Assembly: GCF_038396675.1 (NCBI RefSeq)
Contig: NC_088921.1
Coordinates: forward strand, 70,786,501 to 70,850,500
DNA length: 64,000 nucleotides
Reading direction: 5' to 3'
From: Hydra vulgaris
Lineage: Eukaryota; Cnidaria; Hydrozoa; Anthoathecata; Hydridae
Positions within the stretch are counted from its first letter, which is position 1; each line of letters begins with the position of its first letter. A program made the translations under genes and the position numbers. The notes beneath the pieces were generated by a model. The model had not been told where the DNA came from. It did no database searches and saw nothing but the letters and a program-made list of their open reading frames with translations. Shown piece after piece: positions 33,351 through 55,799 of the stretch.

Positions 33351-34903
33351 TTTATAATAAAATAAAAAAAAAAAGAGAACTGCTTTTCAAGGGTTCAAAC
33401 TATATAATAGTTAAACATAAAATGTTTAAATGATGAATATTACTTAGAAACAAAAAAGAAAAAAAAATCTTAATGACTGAACCAGTCAGAATTGCGCCAC
33501 CAATTCAAGCCCTTTTCCAAACTCTCTGAACTTCTTTCGCCGCACAATTGTTTCCGTTTTCCCTGATATATTTGATGTCTCGGCTAACAAGTTTAAAACC
33601 ACTGTTTTTCAGAGGACGACCCATATTTTTCTTGCAAGGCTTGAATTTATAGCTTTTGTCTGATTGTATATATTTATTTAAATAGTAAATTTTATTCAAA
33701 AAAAAGTACAAAGAAACACTTTTTATAATAAAAAATAAAAATATATCTTGTTTATCATAAAACTTATAAAAAAAAACAGCGTCAACGTAATCCTATTTGA
33801 CTTGTCCCACAGTTCTAAAACATTAAATGCAGTTTTTTTTGGCTCAAATGACTAAGATTGCAGAGTATAGTGTTTGTTTTTTTACACCGACTTATACAAA
33901 GTAGACATAAAACTTCATTTTCTATAAAATAAAAAAATGTTTACTAAATTTTCAACATTACAACAGTTATTTAAAGGTGCAGTTCTGAGCATCAAAATTA
34001 CAGATTTTCAGTATTGCGTGATCATGTAAAGCCTAAATGAATTTGAACCTAATGAACACATTTGAACATAATGAACACATTTGAACATAATGAACTCAAA
34101 TTCTTGTACTTTTGCAAATTAAATTGTAAAAGTCCAAAAATGAGCACCGTTTATCAAATACTTTTTGAAATAAAACCAAAATGAAATTCGAGTGCAGTAT
34201 ATTCTTAATACTAAAAAAAGATGGCACAGGTACCACTGTCAATGGTATTATATTCCAAAAAGTCTATAGCATAATGTTCCTAGACTTTTTTCCGAGTACA
34301 AAAAATTGATCAACTCGAATAAAATACAATATCCGTTTCTTTCTTGAGTTCTGAACACATTCGACAACAGCCTACACTGTCCCAGCTCACCCCAATATTT
34401 GATATTTTTTCTTCCTAATTTGAAATAAATCAAAATATATTAGGTAATATATAAAGGTATAACCTCTCTATTTTCTCACAGTTTCATCAAATTACTTATG
34501 GAACAATTTGGTAAAATTTTACAGTTCCACTTTCAATGCTTTTGCCTGACAATAAAAGTTTTTTTACATGGTTCATTGCAATTTGTCATGTCACAGCATA
34601 ATAATCATTTTACCAACAATATGGGCCTGAGTCATACTTGATTGGAAAAAAACTTTCACTGGTTTATTAGCTGTCACTTGTAAATATCCATACAAACTTA
34701 TCTGGTTTCTGCCCATATTTACTATTCCCCCATTTTATAGTACTTAATATATGTAATTATTTTTTATGGTGGTAATCCTTAAAAAAAAATGCAGATTTTT
34801 GACCAAATTTTAAAAATAGTTACTTTTGCGACGCAACATTTTTAACTAGCTCGTTAGTTTGTTTACCATAGCAACGCCGTAACAACTACAAACCAAGGCC
34901 TTG
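33351..34903. other. non-coding, one weak minus-strand ORF
   Basis: At 33711-33505 the minus strand reads MGRPLKNSGFKLVSRDIKY and NCAAKEVQRVWKRA, which is basic, short and unrecognised. The rest is AT-rich without exons. A short direct repeat of AATGAACACATTTGAACATA lies at 34050-34092. Confidence 0.35.
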
Positions 34904-35065
34904 CTTTTTTTTTTAAGTATTTGATTTAGGTGCCCCAAGAAGACATACCGGCCTTGTCACAGAGCACCGTGGAAGAGCATTTAACTAGAAAGTTCATGCC
35001 TTCTTCTTTACCGATGACGTAAAATATGTCTAGAGCTCGTTTCGAACCCTGGATTTCTTGTTACT
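34904..35065 (-). repeat. tRNA-derived SINE, 5'-truncated
   Basis: On the minus strand it begins at the B box (GGGTTCGAAACGAGC). It continues with CGGTAAAGAAGAAGGCATGA, TTAAATGCTC, GGTGCTCTGTGACAAGGCCGG and TCTTGGGGCACCTAA, and ends in poly-A. It is the closest relative here of the copy at 63425. Confidence 0.85.
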
Positions 35066-35640
35066 AAAACATGTTTTACGACAAATTTTAGCCATATTAT
35101 ATTCCTAAATTTTTTAAGATTTCTTTTCAATATATTAAAGATTTGTCTTGACGTGTAGTACCCCTAAAAATATTTTAAAAATTCGTTGAAACTATAGTAA
35201 AACTTAATTTTTTAAACATAAAAATGTCATCCAAATTTAAAAAAAATATATTTTCTTACTTAAAATTTGTTTGCCCCGATCACCCAAATAAAAACTAAAA
35301 ATAAGCAAACTTCTCTGAAATGATTTTAAAAAATTTACCAGCCATTTTAACGTGAAACTTGTAACATTAGAAACATAATTTCAAAATTCATTTGAGAGAA
35401 AATAAATGAAAATAAAAGAATATTTTAGAAATGGTGCATAAAAACTAACTCTATTTTGTTGAACAGGTGTTCATAATAGAGTTTGATTAATAACCGAAAT
35501 AATACTGTACCTATGTTGATTTAGGATATTTATATAAAGCAAAATTTATTAATAAAGGTGAAATAAAAGCAGATACTGATATACCAAATAAAAAAAAGAA
35601 ATTATTTTTATTAAAAACCGTTTGATTTTTTTATTTCGCT
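35066..35640. other. AT-rich spacer downstream of PTGES2
   Basis: No exon or element recognised. Confidence 0.4.
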
Positions 35641-35755
35641 CAAGATAAGAGTTAACTTGTTGCATTTTTTAAAAATTAAACTCAAGTATAAGAGCTAACT
35701 TGTTGCATATTCTTTTATTAAACTCAAGTATAAGAGCTAACTTGTTGCATAATTT
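35641..35755. repeat. three-unit tandem repeat in the PTGES2 3' region
   Basis: Units containing CTCAAGTATAAGAGCTAACTTGTTGCAT (the first unit diverged) repeat three times at spacings of about 50 and 42 bases, starting about 45 bases downstream of the PTGES2 stop codon. They would be transcribed in the 3' UTR or just past it. Confidence 0.8.
35714..35719 (-). promoter_or_regulatory. candidate polyadenylation signal of PTGES2
   Basis: AATAAA on the minus strand, 80 bases after the stop codon. This is a short and common word in AT-rich DNA, so position is the only support. Confidence 0.4.
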
Positions 35756-35798
35756 TTCAATAAGCTTAATTACTATCAAATTATTGATTCTTGTTTTG

Positions 35799-46505
<10,707 letters not shown>

Positions 46506-46522
46506 TGAAAATATATATATTC

Positions 46523-46598
<76 letters not shown>
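46506..46598. repeat. (TA)n microsatellite
   Basis: A TA array leading directly into the palindrome at 46599. Confidence 0.9.
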
Positions 46599-46604
<6 letters not shown>

Positions 46605-46629
46605 ACATTTTTTAATTCCGTTTTTATAC

Positions 46630-46717
<88 letters not shown>

Positions 46718-46748
46718 GTATAAAAACGGAATTAAAAAATGTAACAAT
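46599..46748. repeat. 150-bp perfect palindrome with TA core
   Basis: The arm 46599-46636 (ATTGTTACATTTTTTAATTC, then CGTTTTTATACATTATAT) is the exact reverse complement of 46711-46748. The 74 bases between are TA repeats, themselves self-complementary, so the whole unit can fold into one stem. It could be a fold-back MITE or an inverted duplication. Confidence 0.92.
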
Positions 46749-46749
46749 T

Positions 46750-47398
46750 ATTTTAAAAACGATAAAAGAACCGGTAATGTTAAAAGGAGCTAGATTGAAA
46801 ATGTCATTTTTACATAGTTCATTTGCTTATTAACATTGGATTTTTCCCACTCTATGTACATGCTTTCATTGAGTTTTGATATAAATTTGTTAGAGGCCTA
46901 ATAATAAATTGAAAAACTAGCATGAATAAAACTATTAAAACAGCTTTTATTTGAATGAATATGTTTATAAATGTGTAAGTTTTTATCTCTTTTTTGATGA
47001 TCTATTATTCGTGTTTTTAAATGGCGATTAGTTTCGCCATTATATTAAAAAGAAGCTCAAATTTGAGCTTCTTTTTACCAACTTTTGAACGAGGTTTCTT
47101 TCTCAAATTATTGTTTTATTATGTTGGTTACGTCTTTAATTAGCCATGGTTTTATAGTCACAGATGATACCTGGTGGGAAATCGGCTTGCGACTAGCAAG
47201 CAAATAAAACATTGCCTTATTCTTAACATTTATAACCTAGAATGAATATAGAATAACATAAACAAGATTAAAAAGAAAAGTTAGTTAGAAAAAGCGTTGT
47301 ACTTTACTTTACGTTGTACTTTGACATATTTGGATTGTTTTGTTTAACAATAAATGGTGATTTTTTAAAATTTATCATACTTAAATACAACGGTTGAA
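46750..47398. other. spacer with two compact hairpins
   Basis: 47020-47041 is an 8-bp stem (AATGGCGA...TCGCCATT), and 47047-47076 is a perfect 30-base palindrome centred on CAAATTTG. No coding frame. Confidence 0.6.
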
Positions 47399-47447
47399 TA
47401 GGGTGGAGTAAAAATAACATTTTTCAAAAATTTTTTCTCCCTGATTT

Positions 47448-49356
47448 TTATATCATACTATCTCTTTTAATTTCACTGCAAACAGAGGCAGAAAAAGCTG
47501 TCACCATTTTTATACAACTTTTTACTGCTTTCATGTGGCCGGGTAACTTATCCAGAAGATTACTTAGTTGAAAGCAATTCTCTTTTTCTTCTTTCAGTTC
47601 CTCATCAGTGAGCATTGTTAGTGGTGGCTCTATCCTCTGTGTATTACTCCAATCAATCAACTCCCATGTATTTTTTGCCATAAAATTGAGAGTCGGAACT
47701 TTAAACTGTCGTTCACTAGTTTGATTAGCATTCATACTTCTTTCTTCTCTAGCTCTCTGTATACGCTCAACACTTAATTCTTGGATTTGTGGCTGCTCAT
47801 CTGATATCATTTCCAGAAAAATATTTTTTTGATGACCAAAATTGTATTTGTTTGAATAACTTTGCCTACTACCTAACATAATGCATGTGGCAGATACCAT
47901 GATTTGACTATTGTGCTGCATAGATACCTGCTGCCATAAAAAATGGAAGACTCCTTCTTAATAATAAACCACATAGGGGCATAAACGCGCATAATTTATG
48001 TTGCTATAGTAACTAAATTTGATGAAGGAGTGGTGATAGAAATGTGTCATCTGAGAACCCTGCTAACAATGGTCAGCCTTAGTCATCTAAAATGAGCCAT
48101 GTTTCCAGGGCTACGTTTTTCCAGATTATCAGAACAAGTACCATATAGTACAGCTTGGCAGATGTCAAAAAGGTAAAGCTTATCTGTACTGAGCACTTTT
48201 CTGTCCACCTCTGGCATTTCTGCATTATGGTTTATAGGTTGAAAATTAATAACATTTAAAATCTCACAAGTTTCAAGGGACTTTCCAATAAAACCTGAAC
48301 AGTATCTAGGTCCAGATGTTGGTCCATCCAATTCTGAAAACAAATGACGTAGTGGAAGTTCATTTGCATATAACAAACAAGTTACTCATTGTAGAGGCCG
48401 TTGGAGTTCTAACTCAATCAATCTAATCACACTACCTTGTTTCCAGTGTTTATATTTGTTCCATTACAACCAAGCACTTGTAAATCATCCAAAATGATAT
48501 TGTATTTTTTAGAGTACTTTAGAATTTTAGATTTTATAGCTTCAGCTGTTCCGTTAAGAGGAGTGCAGTATCCCAAAAAGCCTCCTCCAAGTTCCTGAAT
48601 CAAGGATATAAGCTCTTCCATCACTATGGTTTTCTTCTTATTAAAAATTTTAAGGGTTTGGTCTTTTTTGCCATCAAAGTAAAACGCCTTTACTTTGACT
48701 TCACTAACTTTCAAGTTATCCCTAGCTTTCATGCGCACGCGTCTTATCTTGCTCCGGTCAAAAACATATTTTTGTCATCATTTGAAATAGTGTTAATATC
48801 TTCAAGTTCAATTGATGCTATAGCTGCAGCAGATATATCTGAGAGCCCATGGCAGTTTTTTTTTTCTTTCTTTTTTTTGTTAATCACTCGGAACCTCTCA
48901 CTTATGAAGCGAGCGCTTTACCACTACACCACTACCGCACAGCTGCAGACTAATGAGAAGGGAGAGACAATTACATTTGCTTTGAAGATGATAATAATGA
49001 TGGACTGTTTTCATCAATAGCAGGCCGTTTTAAAGTTTTGGGAGTGGTAGAAACAATAGAATTTAGCGGTACTACATCATTGAGGTTTGAGCTCTGTTTG
49101 CTTTGGGTATTCTGCAGTTTTGCTGTAACTTCTTTGTCAATTGATCCAATACCCATTTTACATTCAATCCTTTGATCTTCCAGAAAAGTGTGCTCCATAG
49201 CTGGTACCATATTAACTTTGGCACAACAGTTTTTTTTAGATCTTTGCATTGGCAAGCAGATGTATCAAATAGTTTAGGTAGTTTGTCCTTATAGAACTGA
49301 AATTTTTTTTTCTCTGTCAGCAATTGGAATTTTTTGCAGCTTTTTGCTTTGCTCAA
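47448..49356 (-). pseudogene. hAT-like transposase remnant
   Basis: Colinear blocks read from 49356 leftwards: a Lys-rich N-terminal part, then KAFYFDGKKDQTL, GYCTPLNGTAEAIKSKIL and VLGCNGTNINTG. Next come LYANELPLRHLFSELDGPTS, STDKLYLFDICQAVLYGTC, APMWFIIKKESSIFYGSRYL and FLEMISDEQPQIQELSVERI. They belong to a large invertebrate transposase family with hAT-like architecture. The second catalytic position reads CNG (AAT at 48463-48465) where CDG is expected. At least four frame breaks separate the blocks, and a SINE interrupts the N-terminal part. Confidence 0.7.
48855..48947 (-). repeat. tRNA-derived SINE inserted in the hAT-like element
   Basis: On the minus strand: GTGGTGTAGTGGTAAAGCGC (A box), an anticodon arm CTCGC-TTCATAA-GTGAG with CAT in the loop, B box GAGGTTCCGAGTG, then a short T/A-rich tail. 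It is a different, shorter SINE type than the copy at 63425 but has the same Met-type anticodon loop. Confidence 0.75.
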
Positions 49357-50295
49357 ATAGGTTAAAAACTCTCTTTGTCAATGATGTAAATGACGACACA
49401 TTAGGTATGTTGCATTCTTCCCAAATTTTTAAGACCTGCATTGCTGTTGAAGCTGTTTCATTCTTTTTGTTGGCTTTTTCAGAAAGTTTCTGTTAAATTT
49501 TATTATATATTTAACTTTAATATTATTTGAAAAAATGATATGTAGCATAGGTAGCTTACATTTTCTCGCAAATACATCATATGGCGCATCACATCTAGTC
49601 ATGTTGGCAGTTACACCTCACAGAGCTTTGAAAATCCAAGGAATGGATTATCTGTTTTAGATCTTAAAAATCTATTTACTGAAATATATTTAGCAAAGTT
49701 TTAGTATTTTATAGTATTATCATAGTGTCAGTAAACATAGTATCAAACTCTATATAGAAACGTAACATGTCAACACAAGCCATATTCGATTAATTAATAT
49801 TATTAATAAATATATTATTCAGTCTTACGAATTTATTGTTCAATTATAAACAATATTATTATTTACAAACAAAATATTCTTACTAACATTTAAAAATATG
49901 GTTTGTATTGAAACTTTGAGTATAGCATGCATTTTATTAAATTTTATGCCTAATATTCAATTTTTTCCATTAAATTATCTTTCTTTTAAAAGTGTTTAAA
50001 GAAATTTCAATAACTTTTTTAATACAAAAGTGATTAATTTGGTCATAATACTAATGGATAATTCAAGCATACTTAATATGATATCACTTTGTAACTTTTA
50101 ACTACAAAAATAACTTTTCATCTAAAAATTGCGCTTTAAAATTTTAAAAGTAAAATAAGTCAAAAATTGCTGCAGGGAGTAATTCTTTTTCAATTTTGCT
50201 TATTTTGGTCTCGTTTTTTAAGTTTTTTTTAAAGCTAATATAAAAGTCAGGAAAAAAGTTGTATTTCTGAAAAATGTTATTTTCACTCCACCCTA

Positions 50296-51036
<741 letters not shown>

Positions 51037-51041
51037 AATGT

Positions 51042-51082
51042 CTGCGTATATTTTATAGAAAGAATCTATAAAATGTACGCAG
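51042..51082. repeat. 18-bp hairpin with one mismatch
   Basis: CTGCGTATATTTTATAGA pairs with TCTATAAAATGTACGCAG at 17 of 18 positions around AAGAA. It spans the junction between the TA array and the LINE fragment. Confidence 0.85.
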
Positions 51083-51480
51083 GCGACACTAAAACCCTTA
51101 GCGTCGTCAAAACCGTTAAAGACAAAGCTCGTCGGCAAGCTGATACAGATAGCTTTGTCATCTTGAACCTGGTTACTTGAGCTCAACGTTAAGAAATGCA
51201 AAGTCACACACATTAAAAAATACAAGGTTTCCTTGATATGTTTACTCAAGCTCAGCGAGTACTAAGCTAAAGTCGAAGTCATCAGAACTGAACTCAAGTC
51301 AACAACATCCAACGAAAAGAATTAGGCGTTCAAATTCTAACGACTTAAATTACGTGAATCAAGAAAAAATTGTTGCTACCAAGGCCAATAAAAGTCCTCA
51401 GAACCTTAAAACACAGCTTTATCAGCAGAAAATATGGAAAAAGCCTAAACACTTCGGTAACTGCAAACTGTTGTTTGCAG
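51070..51480 (+). pseudogene. LINE reverse transcriptase fragment
   Basis: [20 protein letters not shown] corresponds to the YADDTK block with the first Asp changed to Gly. [10 protein letters not shown], an ELGVQILT-type block and KVLRTLKHSF follow. Stops are frequent. It is 5'-truncated, starting at the hairpin. Confidence 0.6.
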
Positions 51481-52019
51481 TTACCAAAGGTGCCAACACC
51501 TAGAAAGTGACATAAATGTCATTAAACGCATCCATAACACTATGTAACAAGTTCTCACTTTTTTCCTGTTCCTGGGTTGAAAGTGTGTTTATGTAACCTG
51601 TTAGGTCTCGAACAGAAAATAAATTGCTGTAATTACTGAAAAACTTTGCTTTTGTGACCGGGACAATGAAAATCAGAAAACTACATGTTTTGAGAAAATT
51701 CTCAATTTACTTTCAATGACGAGCTTCATTATATGAAATTTCTGAGCTACTAGCGTTGTCCAGATGTTTCTAGATATCTCCTAAACAATCTAGAACGTTG
51801 AAGTAACTTCCAAAATTTTTGAGAAACTCACAGAACTTTCTAGATTTTTCTTGAAAGTTCCAAAAGTAGCAGTACAAGTATAAAAGCACAGATGTCTTGA
51901 ACCAATATTCCAGTTTATGTTATTGCAGACTGAAAGGATAACAATTCGTAGTTGAAAAAAAGTTATTTATTTAATAAGGCATTAAGAAGGCGTTTGTATC
52001 CAGCTGATTCATTCTGCTA
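51481..52019. other. spacer
   Basis: No gene. 51750-51860 contains loosely repeated TTTCTAGA/AACTTCCAAAA words reminiscent of the tandem at 58355-58520. Confidence 0.4.
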
Positions 52020-52205
52020 CGTGTGCTGACAATTTATGAAGACAAGAGCGAAAAAGTAATCCGTCGAAGCAATTCGCATGATATGCGAGGCCTACAAGGC
52101 ATACATGGTATGCAGGTTGAGGACCAAGACAAATCTTGGGCACCGCATCTTACATGCGAATATTGCAAGAAAACTCTGGATAGTAAACTGAACAGTTGCT
52201 TCTCG
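52020..52205 (+). pseudogene. N-terminal zinc-binding segment of an uncharacterised family
   Basis: An open stretch reads VEDQDKSWAPHLTCEYCKKTL, the conserved DQDK-x-WAPH-x2-C-x2-C motif found at the start of a multi-copy invertebrate protein family of unknown function. The frame fails upstream and downstream. The continuation of the same protein appears at 56935, beyond a 3.3-kb pogo element and AT-rich filler. Confidence 0.6.
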
Positions 52206-52309
52206 CTTAGATGTGTTTTAATTCATTTTCATAAAATTTTTATGCTTTAGATCTATAGATCTTTAAGAATTACAATTCCTTTAAATGAACTATAGTTCAT
52301 TTCTCAGAG

Positions 52310-52483
52310 TTGTAATTTAATTTAAATTAATTTAAATTAATTAAATTAAATAATTAATTAAATAAAATAAAATTAATTTAAATTAACTTAAACTAATTTA
52401 ATTTAAATTAATTTAATTTAAATTAATTTAAATTAATTTAAATTAATTTAATTTAAATTAATTGAATTTAATTTAATTTAAAG
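52310..52483. repeat. AATTTAAATTAATTTA tandem-like low-complexity DNA
   Basis: About 170 bases of AAATTAATTT permutations ending at the pogo element's left end. Confidence 0.85.
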
Positions 52484-52485
52484 TA

Positions 52486-55400
52486 GGGTAGGGTGGGGCA
52501 AGATGCCCCCCTTAACAAACTTTAGCGTATATAACAAATACTTTTACATTTTCTTGTAATTTTTCTTTTTAATATCAAAGTCTACTTATAAGAGAAGACA
52601 TTGGTAAGATAAAATAACTACTTTATTACTGGTGATAAGCTTTAAAATTAAAAAAACTAATAATTGTGCGAGGAGACATCTTGCCCCAGCCGTGGGGCAA
52701 GATGCTCCAAAGAGTGCATCTTGCCCCAAACCTTTTAAACAGCTGTTAAAAATAACTATCAGTTAAAATAAAAGCTATTAATAGTTCTTTATTAAAACTC
52801 TTTACATTTTATCAAAATAACTGAAATATAAACACTGCAATTATTCTATGCAATTGTCTTGAAGATAAATAACTTTTTTTAATTTATATCACTAACATAA
52901 ATGTTCAAATAAAATATACATGATTATGATTCACAGTAGTAGCATAAGTCCGAATCATCTGGACCACATGAAAAGTGGTACCAAGATGTACATTTACTAC
53001 ATTGTGTCCAATCATCAAATGGTGGCACATTGTATGGACAAGAGCATATGGTGCATAGAGTTGTATCAGTGATAAAAATTTCAGAGGCAGAAACCATATT
53101 TTTCTTCTTTTTCATTTGTTTCTTTATGCCATTAGGTCTTTCTGCTTTCTGCTTTTCAGGCTTTTTCACCTTTTTTGTCTTCAAATTTATTTGATTTCAT
53201 TTTTTGCTTGATCACCTTATTAAGTGCAGCCTTTTCTTTACGCAATATGACTGCTTGTTGCTTTTTTTTTACATTGTTTTCATGCTCTTCTAGTCGCTTC
53301 TTGAAAGGTGAAGAAGTAAGGTTTTCAGCTGACACTGTCTTTCTCTTTCGTTGTCTTAAAACAGGAATTTTGGGACGTGGAGAAATCTTTTCCAAAATAT
53401 TTAAGGGAGAATTAAGGCCAAGATACTCATCAACAATTGGCAAAACTGCATCATCAACAGCCTTCAATTTTGCAGTATTAGTTGTTGTGCTCATGACATT
53501 TGCCAACTGTATAGGTGCAACAAGAGGCAAATTAGGCAATTCACTAGATTGCTGACAGATTTTCAATGGCTCAGCTTCATTAGTGAGCAAAGCTGCTTCA
53601 AAGGCTTCATCATTAAAAATAAGGTCATTTATTGGGTACAAACCAGAGCATCTAAAACCATTGATTGCTTTGTCAATGTTTGCAGTAAAGTTGTAGGCAG
53701 TTGCAAAAATACCTGCCATGTCAAAAAATGAAATTCTACGCCCCTGATGTGATAACATCCAGTTGCTTGCTGCTGTATTGTTGCCAACTTTTAATGGTTT
53801 AAAAAATGTACGATCTAAAGGTTGCATCTTGTGTGTACAATGAGGTGGAAGAGTTATGAGATGGATCCCATTGTCACGACAAAAGTTAATGGCCTCAAGT
53901 GTTTTGTGACTGTGATGACCATCAAGTACAAATTATTGCTCATTAGTTTTAGATGCATGAGTCACAGCAACAAAATGTGTTAACCATTCAATGAATAAAG
54001 ATGAATCAGTCCATCCACTGGAGCTAACTCTAATAATTAAGCCTGAAGGTGCACCAACAGCCAGCCTATCAGTCATTCGCTTATGGGGAAATATAAATAA
54101 GGGTGGGACATAAGTGCCACTTGCACTCATTGCACACACAACTGTCACAGTAGCACCTCTTTCTCCACTAGTTATTTTCGAAACTTGTCGTTTGCCTTTC
54201 GTTGCAATTATTTTTCCTGGCTTATGGACATTTGTGATTCCAGTTTCATCCATATTCCAGAGCTGTTTGGCTGAAAACTTATGTTCCTCAAATAATGACT
54301 TGTATACTGAAAAAAACTGATTTACTTTTGGTTTATTGAAGCCAATGGCTCTGCTTATACTGGTGGCTTGTGGAGTTCGAATAGAAAGTTGTGGATTGCG
54401 AGACATGAATCCTCGCAGCCAATCCACTCCTGCCATTTTTGACTCTTTATTAAAAGGATTATCGATTCCCATTTGCTTAGCAAAATCATATGCTAGGCGA
54501 CGCACATCTATTGTTGTCAAGCCAAATAATACTGTTTCCATAATCTGAACTTGTGTAACAACCTTTAATTCAAATTCTTTACTAAGAACAGGAAATTTTC
54601 CACCCAGAGACAAACCACCAGCTACTTTTACTTTGCCATCTCGATGACGTTGTAATGTTTTTTTATTAATACTAAATTCTGATGCAACATTCTTTAGACT
54701 GCAGCCCATCTTTATTACATCTAATTCTGACTTTATTCTATCTTTTGTTGCACCTCTCTGTGTTTTTCGCACATAATTTCTCACCATTATTTGTAATATT
54801 TAAATATGTATCTAAAGAAAAATTAAAACCTTAAAATTTTAATTATATAAACATACCAACACATACACAGTATTATATAATTATTCAATACATTATTATT
54901 TTATACATTACATAACATCTATAAATTAACTCTCTTTGAGTTAAATAAGAACTTACTAAAGTTACATGTACATACAAAATTACTCAAAATTATTAACAAT
55001 AACACGATGTTGCAATTATTAATGATGTTGCATGCTAAACACAGCTCCTTTTAGTAGAAATTGTATTATGCGCATGTAATAATATATGAAGTTGTATTAA
55101 TACAACTTCATTCAGCTGAATGCAATGCATATTTGTAAAAGTTTTACAAATATATATTGAATTGCAGCAATAGCATGTGATACAGCTTCATTTTACTTAG
55201 CATATACATTATAACATTTATTTAATATATAAAATTATTTTAAAAAGCTATTTATAAATATGTATAATAGTTATCAACATATAAACCAACATATAAACAT
55301 TGTCAATAACTAAATTAGTAAACGTTTTTATGTTCTAAACACACTTTAAAAATGGTAGAAATTCCGTAAAACCACGACGCAAGAAGCCCTTTGAGGGCAT

Positions 55401-55797
55401 CTTACCCCACGTAACCGAGGACATCTTGCCTCATCTGTAGTGAGTGCAAGTTTAATACAAATAAAATTAATTTTATTGCTAAGCTATAAAATTTCTTGAC
55501 TATATATTATTGTGGGATAAATTCTCTATAAAACAACACATTTCTTACCTTAATCGCATAAGTATTGCCAATCCAACAAACATTCAAAATTAGAAGCAAC
55601 TTACTAACAAAATACTCTAAAAAGTAATAAACCGATTTAAACCTCACCTACCAGCAATATTAAAAATATTTTTTATTCCACGATTTTGTTTTAACTATGA
55701 ATAGTATTATAGAAGGATAAAACATTACCGTCCTATGATACTCTCACATAAGCAAAAAGACTTCTTGCCCCACGGGTCATCTTGCCCCACCCTACCC
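52486..55797 (-). mobile_element. pogo-like transposon, 3.31 kb, TA target duplication
   Basis: Inverted ends GGGTAGGGTGGGGCAAGATG (52486) and the complement of GGGTAGGGTGGGGCAAGATG (to 55797), with TA outside both (52484-52485 and 55798-55799). CATCTTGCCCCA-type words recur inside both ends (52677-52735 in both orientations; 55390-55440; 55760), probable transposase-binding sites. A long transposase lies on the minus strand. The ends are identical over the first 20 bases, which suggests a younger element than most others here. Confidence 0.88.
52924..54787 (-). pseudogene. pogo-like transposase with C-terminal PHD finger, two lesions
   Basis: ATG at 54787. Residues 1-60 are a Psq-type helix-turn-helix (MGCSLKNVASEFSINKKTLQ), 70-140 a CENP-B-like second DNA-binding domain (VDWLRGFMSRNPQLS) and 160-330 the DDE domain. 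Its catalytic Asp residues are in LWNMDETGI (Asp180), VLDGHHSHKT (Asp289) and MQPLDRTFFKPLK. The C-terminal tail is Lys-rich and ends in CTIC...CSKC-x4-HFSC...CYYC, a C4HC3 PHD-type finger. A TAA at 53933-53935 replaces one codon four residues before Asp289, and a frameshift near 53170 separates the tail. All catalytic residues are otherwise intact. It would act in the nucleus on the element's own ends. Confidence 0.88.
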
Positions 55798-55799
55798 TA

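Larger units (their letters stand above)
47399..50295 (-). mobile_element. hAT-like transposon, 2.90 kb, inactive
   Basis: Inverted ends TAGGGTGGAGTAAAAATAAC (47399) and the complement of TAGGGTGGAGTGAAAATAAC (to 50295), with similarity continuing about 12 bases further. Immediately outside, CGGTTGAA (left) and GTGTTGAG (right) agree at 5 of 8 positions, compatible with an aged 8-bp duplication. A minus-strand transposase remnant fills 47448-49356, and a SINE sits inside it. Confidence 0.7.

Noticed and set aside
33505..33711. A basic nuclear protein (MGRPLKNSGFKLV...)
   Set aside because: Short, no recognised family, no splice partner; kept only as a remark in the spacer entry.
47047..47076. 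Rho-independent terminator
   Set aside because: The window is eukaryotic, with spliced genes; the shape alone is not evidence of termination.
48658..49020. Plus-strand 120-residue ORF
   Set aside because: It lies antisense to the hAT-like transposase blocks and across the SINE.
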